DNA from: Rhodoplanes sp963724735
Lineage (GTDB): Bacteria > Pseudomonadota > Alphaproteobacteria > Rhizobiales > Xanthobacteraceae
Direction of reading: 5' to 3'
NCBI GenBank assembly: GCA_963724735.1
Contig: CAVRVX010000037.1
Location: forward strand, 1-64,000
DNA: 64,000 nucleotides
Position numbers and translations under genes: made by a program. Shown here in pieces: positions 44,001-52,418 of the stretch; position 1 is the first letter of the stretch, and every line of letters begins with the position of its first letter. The notes below the pieces were generated by a model. It did not search any database. It saw only the letters and a list, made by a program, of their open reading frames with translations, and was not told the origin of the DNA.

Positions 44001-46363
44001 TGTCTGCCGGCATGAGCGGGACGCTCAAGCAGGATGCGGCGGAGCTGGAACGTCTGATCACGTCCCTCTCCTCCAGCCTGGGCGACTTGCTGAAGCATGA
44101 CGCCAGCGAGATCGAACGGACGCTGTCGACTGCCTCGGCCGAAGCGAGCGGCGCCTTGCGGCAGAACATGGCCGACGTCGAGCACAGCTTGCGCGAACTC
44201 AGCGCCGAGGTCTCGCGCAATTTCGTCGGCAAGGCCGACGAACTCGCGACCGCTGTCGGAACCCGTTGCGGCGAGTTGAACCAGGTTCTCGACGAGAAGA
44301 GCAACAGCCTGATCACTGCGCTCATCGTCAAGGGCAGCGAATTCACCGCGGGCATGACCCGCGTGACCGACGAAGCGGTGAAGTCGATCGAATCCAAGGG
44401 CTTCGCCTTCACGCAAACGATGATGGACAACAGCAGCGAGCTCGCTCGCGCCATCACCGAAGCAAGCGTGACGGCGACCGACGCGGTCAATCGCAGTCTC
44501 CGCGACCTGCAGGACACGTCGCGCAATTCCGTCGCCGAATCGGCGGCGACCCTGACCAAACGCTTGAACGACTGGCAGGAGTCGACCAAGACGGCGGTGG
44601 CGCAGTCCGCCGCCAATCTCACCCAGGCGCTTCAGGAGCTGCACGACACGACGCGCAACACGGCCGGCGAGGCGACCACCGCCCTCGCCCAAAGGGCGCA
44701 GGAGCTGCAGGAGGCGGCGCAGGCTGCGCTTGCCCTCGCGACCTCGACCATGACGCAAAGCACGGCGGCTCTGCAGGAGACCACCCATACGTCGGTCGCG
44801 CAATCGACCTCCCTGCTGGCTCATAAAATACAGGAGCTGCAAGACGCGGCGCGCGCGGCCGTCACCCAGTCGAGCGTGCTGTTGACCCAGAAAATGCAGG
44901 AGCTGCGTGAGACAACGCAGACGGCGGTGGCGCAGTCCGCCGCGGATCTGTCGCAGAAGACGCACGAGCTGCAACAGACCACACGTCAGACGGTGGAAGA
45001 GTCGATCGCCGCCGTCACGCGGCGCATGGAGGAGTTGCAGCAGTCGACCCAGAGCGCGATCGAGCAATCGAAGCAGACCGGGGTGGCGACCGTCGCCGAG
45101 ATTCTCGAAACGCACGGCATGCTGCGTTCCGATACGACCGCTTTGTTCGAGCGCCTGCGCGAAGCGAACGGGCTCATCCGAGAGGTGTTGAGCGGCGCGC
45201 AAGACAATCTCGGCGCGATCGAGCAGGGGCTGTCGTCCCGCATCAACCACTTTGTCGAGACGATGAATCAACTCCTCGCACGCACCGATTCGACGACCGA
45301 CCGGGTCAACGAAAACATCGGCACGTTCCAGGAGATCAGCAACAAGGTCCTGGGCGAACTCGCCGACATCGTCGTGCAGTTCGACAGCCATGGCCGCTCG
45401 CTCACGGCCATGGTGGAGCTGGTCGAGGGCGGCAGCCGACGCACAGAAGACGCGGTGACCGCGCGGCGGCAGGACCTCGAAAACGTCGTCACGGCGCTCG
45501 ACAGCCGGACAGAGGAGCTCGATCTGCGGCTGAAACGCTTCTCCGGTCTGCTCGATGAATCGCTGGTCGCCGCGGAGGGGCGCGCCCGCGACATTGCCCG
45601 CCTCGTCGCGGAAGCAAGCTCGCAAGGGGCCCGCGCCATCGCCGAGCACCACGAGCGCGTTCGCACCGCCTCTGAAGAGGAGCGGCAGCGCACGGCGGAA
45701 TCCCTCCATGTCGTCTACGAGCAGGCCTCGAACGAGACCCACGCCCTGTTCAGGCAGGCTGCTACCGAAACGGAGGCCATGCTGCAGAACGCGACCGAGC
45801 GGTTCTCCGACGTGCTGCAGAACATGCGGCAGATGGCCGCCGAAATGCAGCAGGAGCTGGAAGGCACGCGTCAGGAGCTGCGCCGCGGCATTCTTGAACT
45901 GCCGCAGGAAACGGCGGACAGCGCCGCGCAGATGCGCCGGGTGATCGTCGATCAGATCGAAGCCCTGGCGGAACTGAACCGAATCGTCGCGCGCCACGGC
46001 CGCAGCTTCGACAGCGCGGCGGCTGAACCGACCCGGCGCGTGTATCGGGAAGAGCCCTTGCTCGCGAGCGTGAGCGGCGGGCGGCACGAGGCGCCGCCGC
46101 CTCGCCCGACGCCGCGGGCCGAACATCCAGCCCCCGCCGCGCCGCCGCCACGGCGAGCCGAAGCCCCTGCCCCCACGCAGGACAAAGAGAAACCGCGCGG
46201 CGGCTGGCTATCGGATCTGTTGAGCCGCGCCTCGCGCGAAAGCGACGAGCCTGTCCGCGCCGCTCGCGGGGATGGCGGGCATGCCGAGGAGCGGTCGGCG
46301 CGCCATTCGATCGAGTCGCTCGAACTCGCTTTCGGTCGACATCGCCCGCATGATCGACCATGA
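40949..46363 (+). CDS. Giant apolipoprotein-like coiled-coil protein, candidate growth-pole-ring (GPR) homologue
   Basis: This frame of 1804 codons is almost entirely helical, rich in Ala, Glu, Ser, Thr and Arg. It has 22-residue apolipoprotein-like periods (AAELL....A.S...DIE.RS.A), repeated LKQDAAE.ER.L..L...M blocks and ELQE.....A.AQSA...T blocks. A Pro-rich tail (APPPRRAEAPAP) precedes a short conserved end (GGWLSDLLSRASRE). With two N-terminal membrane helices encoded just upstream, this is the layout of the Agrobacterium growth-pole-ring protein GPR (about 2,100 residues, a hexameric ring at the growing pole). The GPR link is by architecture and taxon. The first codon here (TTG) is probably not a real start. 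Confidence 0.8.
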   Translation: MPSPSSVARDSIVSIGQAIRREVAAMGDGVERAVARAAELETLVNNEVAALERAYNDNEVRIRNLIDGIAHQRETLVGEAEQVRNAINNVHVDLSHDIFTVSEVIGERVSEVSQRITNALAEEVTLKTSQLNETIVEIADGMQEMLASRVTRIADELSEKSMSLVEMMETRSREIAGTMLAQSDTIANTLVDTSSRITETITSRVDEVNNTLKATGDSIVLDLSLRGGDIVAKLEETGGKITEELNERSEIYTQALTDGAAGLADTIQVRGDAVRDMLTERLTILEDALVNGTADLSERLGSSGDAVRDMLAERLRMLEDILAGSGGDLAEQISSRGESIRDMLTERLSEFEKLFSTDGGDLVERVGRDSATLASLITRHLSEFDRTLKTYGGELAERIGERAQHINDTMKAYLDGFDERVDAKTHDVVSTMENQLARFEQALDSRTDAIGATWTSRVADMSRSVGESSKDVVAALDRRINEINGIITSSGANFVETVGARISAIDTSLGAHATGVANVLDGRIAQLEDLLIARAESVTAGIEARSQAAAELLLGRAESASTDIERRSTAAAELLSNSANSVVADIETRSRAAAELLLGRAESASTDIERRSTAAAELLSNSANSLAADIEARSRAAAGEVTARANSMFTEIEARTQKAADLLTDRIQTAAGAIEQSAGSAAASLAGRLDQLAADVESRSNTSISFISDRFDNFARDAEMRSHTAASFLAQRMDSFSKEIEGKSDSAAAFMAERAESAARAVESRSNAATEFLAARLEAATSEAEHRSRSIAETLVGRIEQLAEAITTSTSSAQQAIDALLSKASAEIDGSAGNFESRVGTAAIASTKALQASALDIEAALGRLSSEVGSALKRDAAELQQLLTNASSGVSGSLKQDAAEVERVLGTLASGMSTTLKQDAAEIERSLGTLVGQLSGTMRQDAIDVERMVTIASANLRDAVKQDGAAVEGMLTALSASVSNTLRQDAAEAERVLSAVSSGMSGTIRQDAADVERMLTTLSAGMSGTLKQDAAELERLITSLSSSLGDLLKHDASEIERTLSTASAEASGALRQNMADVEHSLRELSAEVSRNFVGKADELATAVGTRCGELNQVLDEKSNSLITALIVKGSEFTAGMTRVTDEAVKSIESKGFAFTQTMMDNSSELARAITEASVTATDAVNRSLRDLQDTSRNSVAESAATLTKRLNDWQESTKTAVAQSAANLTQALQELHDTTRNTAGEATTALAQRAQELQEAAQAALALATSTMTQSTAALQETTHTSVAQSTSLLAHKIQELQDAARAAVTQSSVLLTQKMQELRETTQTAVAQSAADLSQKTHELQQTTRQTVEESIAAVTRRMEELQQSTQSAIEQSKQTGVATVAEILETHGMLRSDTTALFERLREANGLIREVLSGAQDNLGAIEQGLSSRINHFVETMNQLLARTDSTTDRVNENIGTFQEISNKVLGELADIVVQFDSHGRSLTAMVELVEGGSRRTEDAVTARRQDLENVVTALDSRTEELDLRLKRFSGLLDESLVAAEGRARDIARLVAEASSQGARAIAEHHERVRTASEEERQRTAESLHVVYEQASNETHALFRQAATETEAMLQNATERFSDVLQNMRQMAAEMQQELEGTRQELRRGILELPQETADSAAQMRRVIVDQIEALAELNRIVARHGRSFDSAAAEPTRRVYREEPLLASVSGGRHEAPPPRPTPRAEHPAPAAPPPRRAEAPAPTQDKEKPRGGWLSDLLSRASRESDEPVRAARGDGGHAEERSARHSIESLELAFGRHRPHDRP
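42598..42861. repeat. Internal 132-bp tandem duplication in the coiled-coil gene
   Basis: Two nearly identical 132-bp units (shift 42601 to 42733) encode a 44-residue block, two 22-residue helical periods. The near identity at DNA level shows a recent in-frame expansion. Confidence 0.9.
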
Positions 46364-46649
46364 CGCCGCAACCGAACTGTGGGATCGCTACAATCGCGGC
46401 GAGCGCAATGTCTTCACCCGGCGCCTTTACACCATGCAGGGCCAGAAGACCTTCGAGGAAGTCCGAAACCGCTATCACGCCGATCCGGAGTTCAAGGACA
46501 CGGTCGATCGCTATATCGATGAGTTCGAGCAGCTTCTGGATGAAGTCTCGCGTAATGACCGCGGCCAGGTGGTCGCACGCACCTATCTGACTTCGGAGAC
46601 GGGCAAGGTCTACACCATGCTCGCCCACGCCGCGGGCCGGCTTGAATAG
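46350..46649 (+). CDS. Small conserved protein coupled to the coiled-coil gene
   Basis: The 99-residue product begins MIDHDAATELWDRYNRGERNVFTRRLYTMQGQKTFEEVRNRYHAD and is acidic and helical with no membrane segment. The ATG overlaps the stop of the giant gene by 14 bases, so translation is likely coupled and the two proteins may interact. The function is unknown. It is followed by a strong terminator. Confidence 0.8.
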   Translation: MIDHDAATELWDRYNRGERNVFTRRLYTMQGQKTFEEVRNRYHADPEFKDTVDRYIDEFEQLLDEVSRNDRGQVVARTYLTSETGKVYTMLAHAAGRLE

Positions 46650-46676
46650 ACAGCGATAAAACAGCACGGGACGAAG

Positions 46677-46710
46677 AAGAAGCGCGCCGCCATGGCGCGC
46701 TTCTTTTATT
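46677..46710 (+). terminator. Strong (probably bidirectional) intrinsic terminator
   Basis: A 12-bp perfect stem (AAGAAGCGCGCC at 46677-46688, GGCGCGCTTCTT at 46694-46705) with a 5-nt loop is followed by TTATT. It separates the coiled-coil operon from the convergent mla operon and could serve both. Confidence 0.88.
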
Positions 46711-46752
46711 GTGGCCGAGAAAGCGAGAACGTTCGATCAGACCAGAGCGCGC

Positions 46753-47607
46753 TTATTGCCTGACAATGGAGCGCGCTCCGGCGGGCCGTGTCGGCGCACC
46801 GCCGAAGAGAAGCCGGCTGGGATTCTGGTCGATATTCTTGACGGCCTGCTCAAGCGTGGAGATCGCCCGCCGGCCATCCACTGCGAGCTTTTCCCATTCG
46901 CGCAGTCCGGTATTGCTGAAACGCGTGAGGCCGTTGGCCATCTCTGACACGTTCTTGTCGAGATTGTCCGACAGCGAGCGCACCGAACGCGCAGCGTCGG
47001 CGATGTCGGCGAGTTTCGACTCCGCGCCGCCGACCACACCCTCCGCGTTGGCGATGATGCGTTCGATCCGGTCCGCATTGTTGGCGAGCGTCCCGGTGAA
47101 CGTCTCCAGGTTCTTCAGCGAGGTGCGCACCGAGGCTTCATTCTCGGAGACGACCGTATCGAGCCGCCGCAGCATGGTGCGCGCCGCCGAGCTCAGGTCC
47201 TGGGTTGCGCCGAGATCCGCGTGCAGGATGGGGGGATCGAGCGGCGGCGCGGTGGCGGCGCCGCCGCGCAGCGCGATCGTGGCAAAGCCCGTCAGACCCT
47301 GGAACTCGAGCGCGACGCCGGTGTCCTGGCGGAGCGCGACGTCCTTATCGACATGGATGACGGCGATCACCTGCCGCGGCGCCTCCGGATCGACCCGCAA
47401 GCTCGCCACCTCGCCCACCCGCAACCCGTTGAACGTGACCCAGCCGCCCGGCCGCAGCCCCGACACCGTGCCGTCGAACACGACCTCGTAACGCTTGCGC
47501 TCGGGCCCGCTGCTGGGAGAGCTGAACCAGTACACGAATCCGAACGCCCCCACGATGACGGCCAGCGTGAACAGGCCCACCAGGATGTAGTTCGCTTTCG
47601 TTTCCAT
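46753..47607 (-). CDS. mlaD: MlaD-family phospholipid-transport periplasmic protein
   Basis: The 284-residue protein has one N-terminal membrane anchor (YILVGLFTLAVIVGAFGFVYWF) and an MCE/MlaD domain (YEVVFDGTVSGLRPGGWVTFNGLRVGEVASLRVD.....VIAVIHVDKDVALRQDTGVALEFQGLTGFATIALRGG). A long helical C-terminus with repeated N/D-rich heptads (LKNLETFTGTLANNADRIERII) follows. MCE rings bind lipids and pass them between membranes. It is the last gene of mlaE-mlaF-mlaD. There is no mlaB or mlaC in the window. Confidence 0.93.
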   Translation of the reverse strand: METKANYILVGLFTLAVIVGAFGFVYWFSSPSSGPERKRYEVVFDGTVSGLRPGGWVTFNGLRVGEVASLRVDPEAPRQVIAVIHVDKDVALRQDTGVALEFQGLTGFATIALRGGAATAPPLDPPILHADLGATQDLSSAARTMLRRLDTVVSENEASVRTSLKNLETFTGTLANNADRIERIIANAEGVVGGAESKLADIADAARSVRSLSDNLDKNVSEMANGLTRFSNTGLREWEKLAVDGRRAISTLEQAVKNIDQNPSRLLFGGAPTRPAGARSIVRQ

Positions 47608-47625
47608 GCGACTGATCCTGCCGCC

Positions 47626-48408
47626 TCAAGCCGTCCGCACGGCATCGTTCGCGCGCGAACGCTTGCCGCGGAAATACGCCTTCACCCAGGGATGCTCGGA
47701 CGCGAGCATGGCCGCCATCGGCCCTGCAGTGATCACCTTGCAGTCCGCGAGCACCGCAACCCGATCGCACACCGAATGCAGGCTATCGAGGTCGTGAGTT
47801 ACCATGAAAACCGTCAACCCCAAAGTATGTTGTAATGTCTTAATCAGAAAATCGAATTCCCCCGCCCCGATCGGGTCCAGACCGGAGGTCGGCTCGTCCA
47901 GGAAGACGATTTCCGGATCGAGCGCCAGCGCCCTGGCAAGCGCGACCCGCTTGATCATGCCACCCGACAATTCGGCCGGAAATTTGTCGCCGACATCCGC
48001 CGTAAGCCCGACCATTTCGAGCTTGGCGATCGCGATCTCGTCCATCAACCGGCGCGACAGTCGCAGGTGTTCGCGCATCGGGAACTGCACGTTCTGGCGC
48101 ACCGTGAGCGAGGAAAACAGCGCGCCCTGCTGAAACAGCACGCCCCAGCGCCGCTCGAGCGAACGGCGCGCATCCTCGTTCAACCCGTCGAGGTCCACTC
48201 CCAATACCTCGATGCGGCCGGCGCGCCGCGGCAGGAGCCCGATGATCGTCCGCATCAACACCGACTTGCCGACGCCCGACGCTCCGACGAAGCCGAGGAT
48301 CTCGCCCCGCAAGACGTCGAGCGACACGCCGGCGAGCACGATGGTCTCGCCGAAGCCGACGACGAGGTCGCGAACGCCGATCACCGTCTCGCTGCTCGGC
48401 GCCAACAT
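47626..48408 (-). CDS. mlaF: MlaF-like ABC transporter ATPase
   Basis: The 260-residue ATPase has Walker A (GASGVGKSVLMRTI), Q-loop (LFQQGALFSSLTVRQNV), signature (ELSGGMIKRVALARA), Walker B (EIVFLDEPTSGLDP) and H-loop (MVTHDLDSL). The FQQGALF and SGGM variants mark the Mla/Ttg2A subgroup. The ATG at 48408 follows the mlaE stop after 2 bases. It should energise lipid movement through the MlaE permease. Confidence 0.95.
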   Translation of the reverse strand: MLAPSSETVIGVRDLVVGFGETIVLAGVSLDVLRGEILGFVGASGVGKSVLMRTIIGLLPRRAGRIEVLGVDLDGLNEDARRSLERRWGVLFQQGALFSSLTVRQNVQFPMREHLRLSRRLMDEIAIAKLEMVGLTADVGDKFPAELSGGMIKRVALARALALDPEIVFLDEPTSGLDPIGAGEFDFLIKTLQHTLGLTVFMVTHDLDSLHSVCDRVAVLADCKVITAGPMAAMLASEHPWVKAYFRGKRSRANDAVRTA

Positions 48409-48410
48409 GC

Positions 48411-49535
48411 TCACATCCCGACCGCGGCGAAAAAGACGGCGAACAGCCCGTCCAGCAAGACGACGAGAAAGATCGACTTCACCACCGAGGCGGTCGTGTG
48501 CAGCCCGAGCAATTCCGCGCTGCCCTCCACGCTCAGCCCTTCGACGGCCGCGACCAGCCCGATCCCGAGCGCGATGAATGGCGCTTTCGCCATGCCGACG
48601 ATGAAATCGTCGACCGAAATCGCGTCGCGCAAGCGCCCCAGGATGATTTCCGGGCTCATGCCGGCCGTGAGCGAGCACACGAAGAACGCGCCGAGCAGCG
48701 CCGCGATCGCACCAATGAACGACAGCGCCGGCAGCGCCAGCACCAGCGCGACGATGCGCGGCAGAACCAGAACTTCCAGCGGATCGAACCCCATCGTACG
48801 CAGCGCGTCGATCTCTTCGCGCATCTTCATCGAGCCGAGCTCGGCGGTGTACGAGCTGGCCGAACGCCCGGCCACCATCATCGCCACCATGATCACGCCC
48901 ATCTCGCGCAGCACCAGGATGCCGACCATGTCGACCACATAGACCTCGATGCCGAACCGCCGGAAATGGAACAGGCCCTGCTGGGCGATGATCCCGCCAA
49001 GCAGCAGAGTGATCAGAACGATGATCGGCACCGCGCGAAGGCCGACGCGGTCGAGATGATGAATCGTCGAGGTGAAACGAAAGGTCCATGGCCGCGCGAG
49101 ACACCGCATGCCGGCCGTCGATACGGCGCCCAGCATCTGGATGATCAGGAGGAAGTCGCGGACAATCGCGCCAGCGCCGTTCCTGACCGAGGCGAGCGCG
49201 TTGGCGATCGGACGGCCGCGCTGCGCTGCGACCTCTGTGAGATTGGCATGCTGGGCTTCGGCGACCAGATCGCGATAGCGCTCGGGCAGATCGATCACCT
49301 TCGCTTCGCGTCCGGCAGCGGCGAATTCGCGCACCAGCCGTTCGAGCAGCCAGGCTCCGAACGTATCGAGCCGCTCTACCTGTCCCATATCGATCCTGAC
49401 CGCGCCCGCCTCAGGGGAGCGTTCGACCGCCGCCTCGACAAGTCGCTCGAGATTGTCGGCGTGATCGGCCGTCCAGGCGCCGCCGGCAGCGAGCGCAAGG
49501 TGCCCGTCTTTCACATTGACATCCAGCCAGTTCAC
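48411..49535 (-). CDS. mlaE: MlaE-family permease with N-terminal STAS domain
   Basis: The GTG at 49535 is chosen because GAGGGG lies 8 nt upstream. Residues about 1-100 form a STAS-like domain (VERLDTFGAWLLERLVREF), a counterpart of MlaB fused to the permease. The remainder is the MlaE permease: VGLRAVPIIVLITLLLGGIIAQQG, REMGVIMVAMMVAGRSASSYTAELGSMKMREEIDALRTMGFDPLEVLVLPRI, and the final EGLSVEGSAELLGLHTTASVVKSIF. It forms the inner-membrane core of the lipid transporter with MlaF and MlaD. Fusion explains the absence of a separate mlaB. Confidence 0.94.
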   Translation of the reverse strand: MNWLDVNVKDGHLALAAGGAWTADHADNLERLVEAAVERSPEAGAVRIDMGQVERLDTFGAWLLERLVREFAAAGREAKVIDLPERYRDLVAEAQHANLTEVAAQRGRPIANALASVRNGAGAIVRDFLLIIQMLGAVSTAGMRCLARPWTFRFTSTIHHLDRVGLRAVPIIVLITLLLGGIIAQQGLFHFRRFGIEVYVVDMVGILVLREMGVIMVAMMVAGRSASSYTAELGSMKMREEIDALRTMGFDPLEVLVLPRIVALVLALPALSFIGAIAALLGAFFVCSLTAGMSPEIILGRLRDAISVDDFIVGMAKAPFIALGIGLVAAVEGLSVEGSAELLGLHTTASVVKSIFLVVLLDGLFAVFFAAVGM

Positions 49536-49649
49536 GGCCGTTTCCCCTCTGCGGGGCCTGCGCCCGCTTTGAAGGCCTGATTGAAATACTTGACTCGGGA
49601 GCGCCGCCCTGTCGAGGTCTCCGCCCTGCCCGTTACCCGACGCGTGACT

Positions 49650-50633
49650 ATGCCGATCCGCCTCTCCGTCACCGCCGAGCGCTGGCCGATCGCCGGATCG
49701 TTCACCATCAGTCGGGGGGCGAAGACCGAGGCGCATGTCGTGGTGGCGACGCTCACCGACGGCGAGCACACCGGACGCGGCGAGTGCGTGCCTTACGCTC
49801 GCTACGGCGAAACGGTAGACGGGGTGATTGCGGCAATCGAGAGGCTTGCGCCGGCGGTTGCACCCGGACTGGACCGGACCCGCCTCGCCGCGTCGCTTCC
49901 GGCCGGCGCGGCGCGCAATGCGCTCGACTGTGCGCTCTGGGACCTGGAGGCCAAGCGCAGCGGGCAACCCGTCCACGTTTTGGCCGATCTGCCGCCGCCG
50001 CGCGCCCTGGTGACGGCCTACACGATCTCGCTTGCGGCCGCCGAGGAGATGGCGCAGGCGGCCGCGGCCGCCTCCGCGCGTCCGTTGCTCAAGGTGAAGC
50101 TCGGTGCGCCGGGGGACCCGGCCCGGATCGCCGCCGTGCGCAAGGCGGCCCCGAACAGCGAGCTGATCGTCGACGCCAATGAGGGCTGGCGCGCGGCAGA
50201 CCTCGCCGACAATCTTGCCGCCTGCGCCGAAGCCGGCGTTCGCCTCGTCGAACAGCCGCTTCCCGCCGCCGACGACGCGGCGCTCGCCTCCGTTCCGCAT
50301 CGTGTCCCGGTCTGCGCCGACGAAAGCGCGCATGACCGTGCGTCGCTGCAGGCGCTGCGCGGGCGCTATGATGCGGTCAATATCAAGCTCGACAAGACCG
50401 GCGGACTGACCGAAGCGCTCGCGGCCGCCGCGGCGGCGCGGGCGCTCGGCTTCGACCTCATGGTCGGCTGCATGGTATCGACCTCACTCGCAATCGCGCC
50501 CGCGCTTCTGGTCGCCCAGGGCGCGCGCTTTGTCGACCTGGACGGCCCATTGCTGCTCGCGCATGACCGTCCGCACGGCCTTCGCTATGACGGCAGCATC
50601 GTTCATCCCGCGTCATCCGCGCTGTGGGGTTGA
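49650..50633 (+). CDS. Enolase-superfamily dipeptide epimerase / N-acyl-amino-acid racemase-like
   Basis: The ATG at 49650 begins the fold (MPIRLSVTAERWPIAGSFTISRG). The muconate-lactonizing subgroup signature is complete: catalytic Lys in LLKVKLG, metal ligands in IVDANEGW, VEQPLP and CADESAH, and the second Lys in VNIKLDKTGG. The family includes L-Ala-D/L-Glu epimerase (YcjG, murein-peptide recycling) and DgcA, an N-acetyl-D-glutamate racemase. No DUF1611 partner is adjacent, so epimerase is preferred. It is divergent from mlaE. Confidence 0.88.
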   Translation: MPIRLSVTAERWPIAGSFTISRGAKTEAHVVVATLTDGEHTGRGECVPYARYGETVDGVIAAIERLAPAVAPGLDRTRLAASLPAGAARNALDCALWDLEAKRSGQPVHVLADLPPPRALVTAYTISLAAAEEMAQAAAAASARPLLKVKLGAPGDPARIAAVRKAAPNSELIVDANEGWRAADLADNLAACAEAGVRLVEQPLPAADDAALASVPHRVPVCADESAHDRASLQALRGRYDAVNIKLDKTGGLTEALAAAAAARALGFDLMVGCMVSTSLAIAPALLVAQGARFVDLDGPLLLAHDRPHGLRYDGSIVHPASSALWG

Positions 50634-50733
50634 AGCCTACTTGATTACCCATTACGCGTGCTTATTCGGGTTTCCACTCATTGAGTGTTCGAAACTCCCT
50701 GTGTAGCCATTCTCTGTGCGGGAGTGAGGGAGA

Positions 50734-51279
50734 ATGCGGCCGACAACCTGGCTTCTCGGCGTGACGCTGGCCTGTGTCATGGCCGCGCCCGCTTCGAGCG
50801 TCGTCATCAGCTCGGATAAGGGCGGCCAGATCGGCGCCTACGTGGCCCGTTACATGAAGGTCCGGCAAAGCGGCGAGCGGGTGGTCATTGACGGCTTCTG
50901 CCTGTCGGCCTGCACAATCGTGGTCGGAATGATCCCGCCCGAACGCCTGTGCGCAACGCGCAAGGCCGTGCTCGGATTCCATGCGGCCTGGTTCCCGGAT
51001 GGCGACGGTGGCATGGTACCGAGCCGGGAGGCGACGCAACTCCTCATGAAATTCTATCCGCCGAACCTGCGCCAGTGGATCGCCCGGCGGGGCGGCCTCA
51101 GCCCGAAGCTGATGCTCCTGCAGGGACGCGAGCTTGCGGCCATCGTTTCGTCCTGCAATCCCGCCGCCGGAGGCACAGGCGCCGCCCGCGATGTCCGCGC
51201 CGATCAGGCCAAGCCCAGCCGGCGCGCGCCCGCCACGATCGCCCCGCCCGCCGCGGCCGAAGCCGTCATTGCGAGATAG
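50734..51279 (+). CDS. Exported ClpP/crotonase-like hypothetical protein
   Basis: The 181-residue protein has a signal peptide (TWLLGVTLACVMAAPASS). A segment typical of a family of ClpP-fold periplasmic proteins in Hyphomicrobiales follows: ISSDKGGQIGAYVARYMKVRQSGERVVIDGFCLSACTIVVGMIP, then LGFHAAWFPDGDGG and SREATQLLMKFYPP. The Ser in CLSACT sits where a ClpP-like nucleophile would be, but activity is unproven. Its last 76 bases overlap the convergent MFS gene. Confidence 0.8.
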   Translation: MRPTTWLLGVTLACVMAAPASSVVISSDKGGQIGAYVARYMKVRQSGERVVIDGFCLSACTIVVGMIPPERLCATRKAVLGFHAAWFPDGDGGMVPSREATQLLMKFYPPNLRQWIARRGGLSPKLMLLQGRELAAIVSSCNPAAGGTGAARDVRADQAKPSRRAPATIAPPAAAEAVIAR

Positions 51280-52370
51280 GCATAGGTCCCGAACGCTCCG
51301 ACTAGCACGCCCGAAAGCCCCATCGCTGCCGCCCCAACCACCGCGACGACGGTGGAGTAATCCCCTTGCGCGATCGCCCCTTGGCGTTCGGCGGCAAAAC
51401 GGGCGAGAAAATGCATGGCGCCGAGATGGGTCGCGCCGAACGACAATCCATGCAGGCATTGGAGCCAGGGCAGCAGGGCCGCAGGGGGATCGAACGCCAT
51501 CACCGTCCAGCGCAAGGCGGCGCCGATCGCGCCCAAACCGATCAGATCGATCGGGCGAATTCGCACCATGATTCGGCCGGACGCGGCAAACAAGCCGATC
51601 TCGGCGAGCACGCCGATTCCCCACAGCGCACCGATGACCGGACCGTCGAGGCCCTTGGCCGCCCATTGCAGGCTGGCAAAGCCGTGGAATACTGCATGAC
51701 TCGCCTGGATGAGGCTCGTCGCCGCAACCAAGGCGACGAAGGCGGGCGAGCGCCACAGCGAAGGCGCGTGCGATTTCGGCGCCGCGTCTTGGCGTCCGTC
51801 CGGCGCTAGCCGCACCAGGGCGGTCGCACTCAGCGCAGTTGCCGCGAGCGCGGCAACCAGCGTCCAGATCAGGTTGGATGCGCCGAGACGTTCGAGCACA
51901 AGCCCGCCGCCCAGATTGGCGCAGATGAAGGCCACCGAGCCCCACAGCCGCACCGAGCCATAGGCGCGCTCGCGCTCGGCGAGCCCGCGCAGCGCGTAGG
52001 CGTCGGCGAGTGGCAGAACCACGGCCAGCGGCAAAGCCGAGATCGCGAAGGCGATGATGATGGCGACAAAGCCGTTGCTCAGCGCGACGGCGACGAAGGT
52101 CGCGCAGGACGCCCAGGCCGCGACAACGAGCGGTCCTTTCGCCCATCCAAATCGGTCCACAACCCGCGTCGCCGCCGGGACGATGACCGGTCGGCCGACC
52201 ATGGCGGCTGCGAGCACGAGCCCGATCTCGCGCGCATCGAGCCCCTTGGCCTCGAGCCAGACCGGCAGGAAGGGCAGTTGAATGCCGGAAAAGGCGAAGG
52301 CTGCCGCGTACAGCAGGGCCATGCGCAGGGCAAAGCCGTCATCGCTCGGTGCGGATTTGCGATGCGCCAT
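51204..52370 (-). CDS. MFS transporter (HcaT/NupG-like MFS_1_like family)
   Basis: The 388-residue protein has about twelve membrane helices. The MFS_1_like pattern is visible in AAFAFSGIQLPFLPVWLEAKGLDAREIGLVLAAAMVGRPVIVPAATRVVDRFG, ERAYGSVRLWGSVAFICANLGGGLVLERLG and CLHGLSFGATHLGAMHFLARF. This group transports phenylpropionate, nucleosides or similar with protons. The substrate here is unknown. The downstream end overlaps the ClpP-like gene on the other strand. Confidence 0.88.
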   Translation of the reverse strand: MAHRKSAPSDDGFALRMALLYAAAFAFSGIQLPFLPVWLEAKGLDAREIGLVLAAAMVGRPVIVPAATRVVDRFGWAKGPLVVAAWASCATFVAVALSNGFVAIIIAFAISALPLAVVLPLADAYALRGLAERERAYGSVRLWGSVAFICANLGGGLVLERLGASNLIWTLVAALAATALSATALVRLAPDGRQDAAPKSHAPSLWRSPAFVALVAATSLIQASHAVFHGFASLQWAAKGLDGPVIGALWGIGVLAEIGLFAASGRIMVRIRPIDLIGLGAIGAALRWTVMAFDPPAALLPWLQCLHGLSFGATHLGAMHFLARFAAERQGAIAQGDYSTVVAVVGAAAMGLSGVLVGAFGTYAYLAMTASAAAGGAIVAGARRLGLA

Positions 52371-52418
52371 GGCGTTGAGTGTGTGACGGAGCGCAGCGAT
52401 CGACCCAGACGAGAAGCC

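Noticed and set aside
43925..46126. 733-codon minus-strand frame opposite the giant coiled-coil gene
   Set aside because: The heptad and 22-residue periodicity belongs to the plus strand. This is a complementary shadow.
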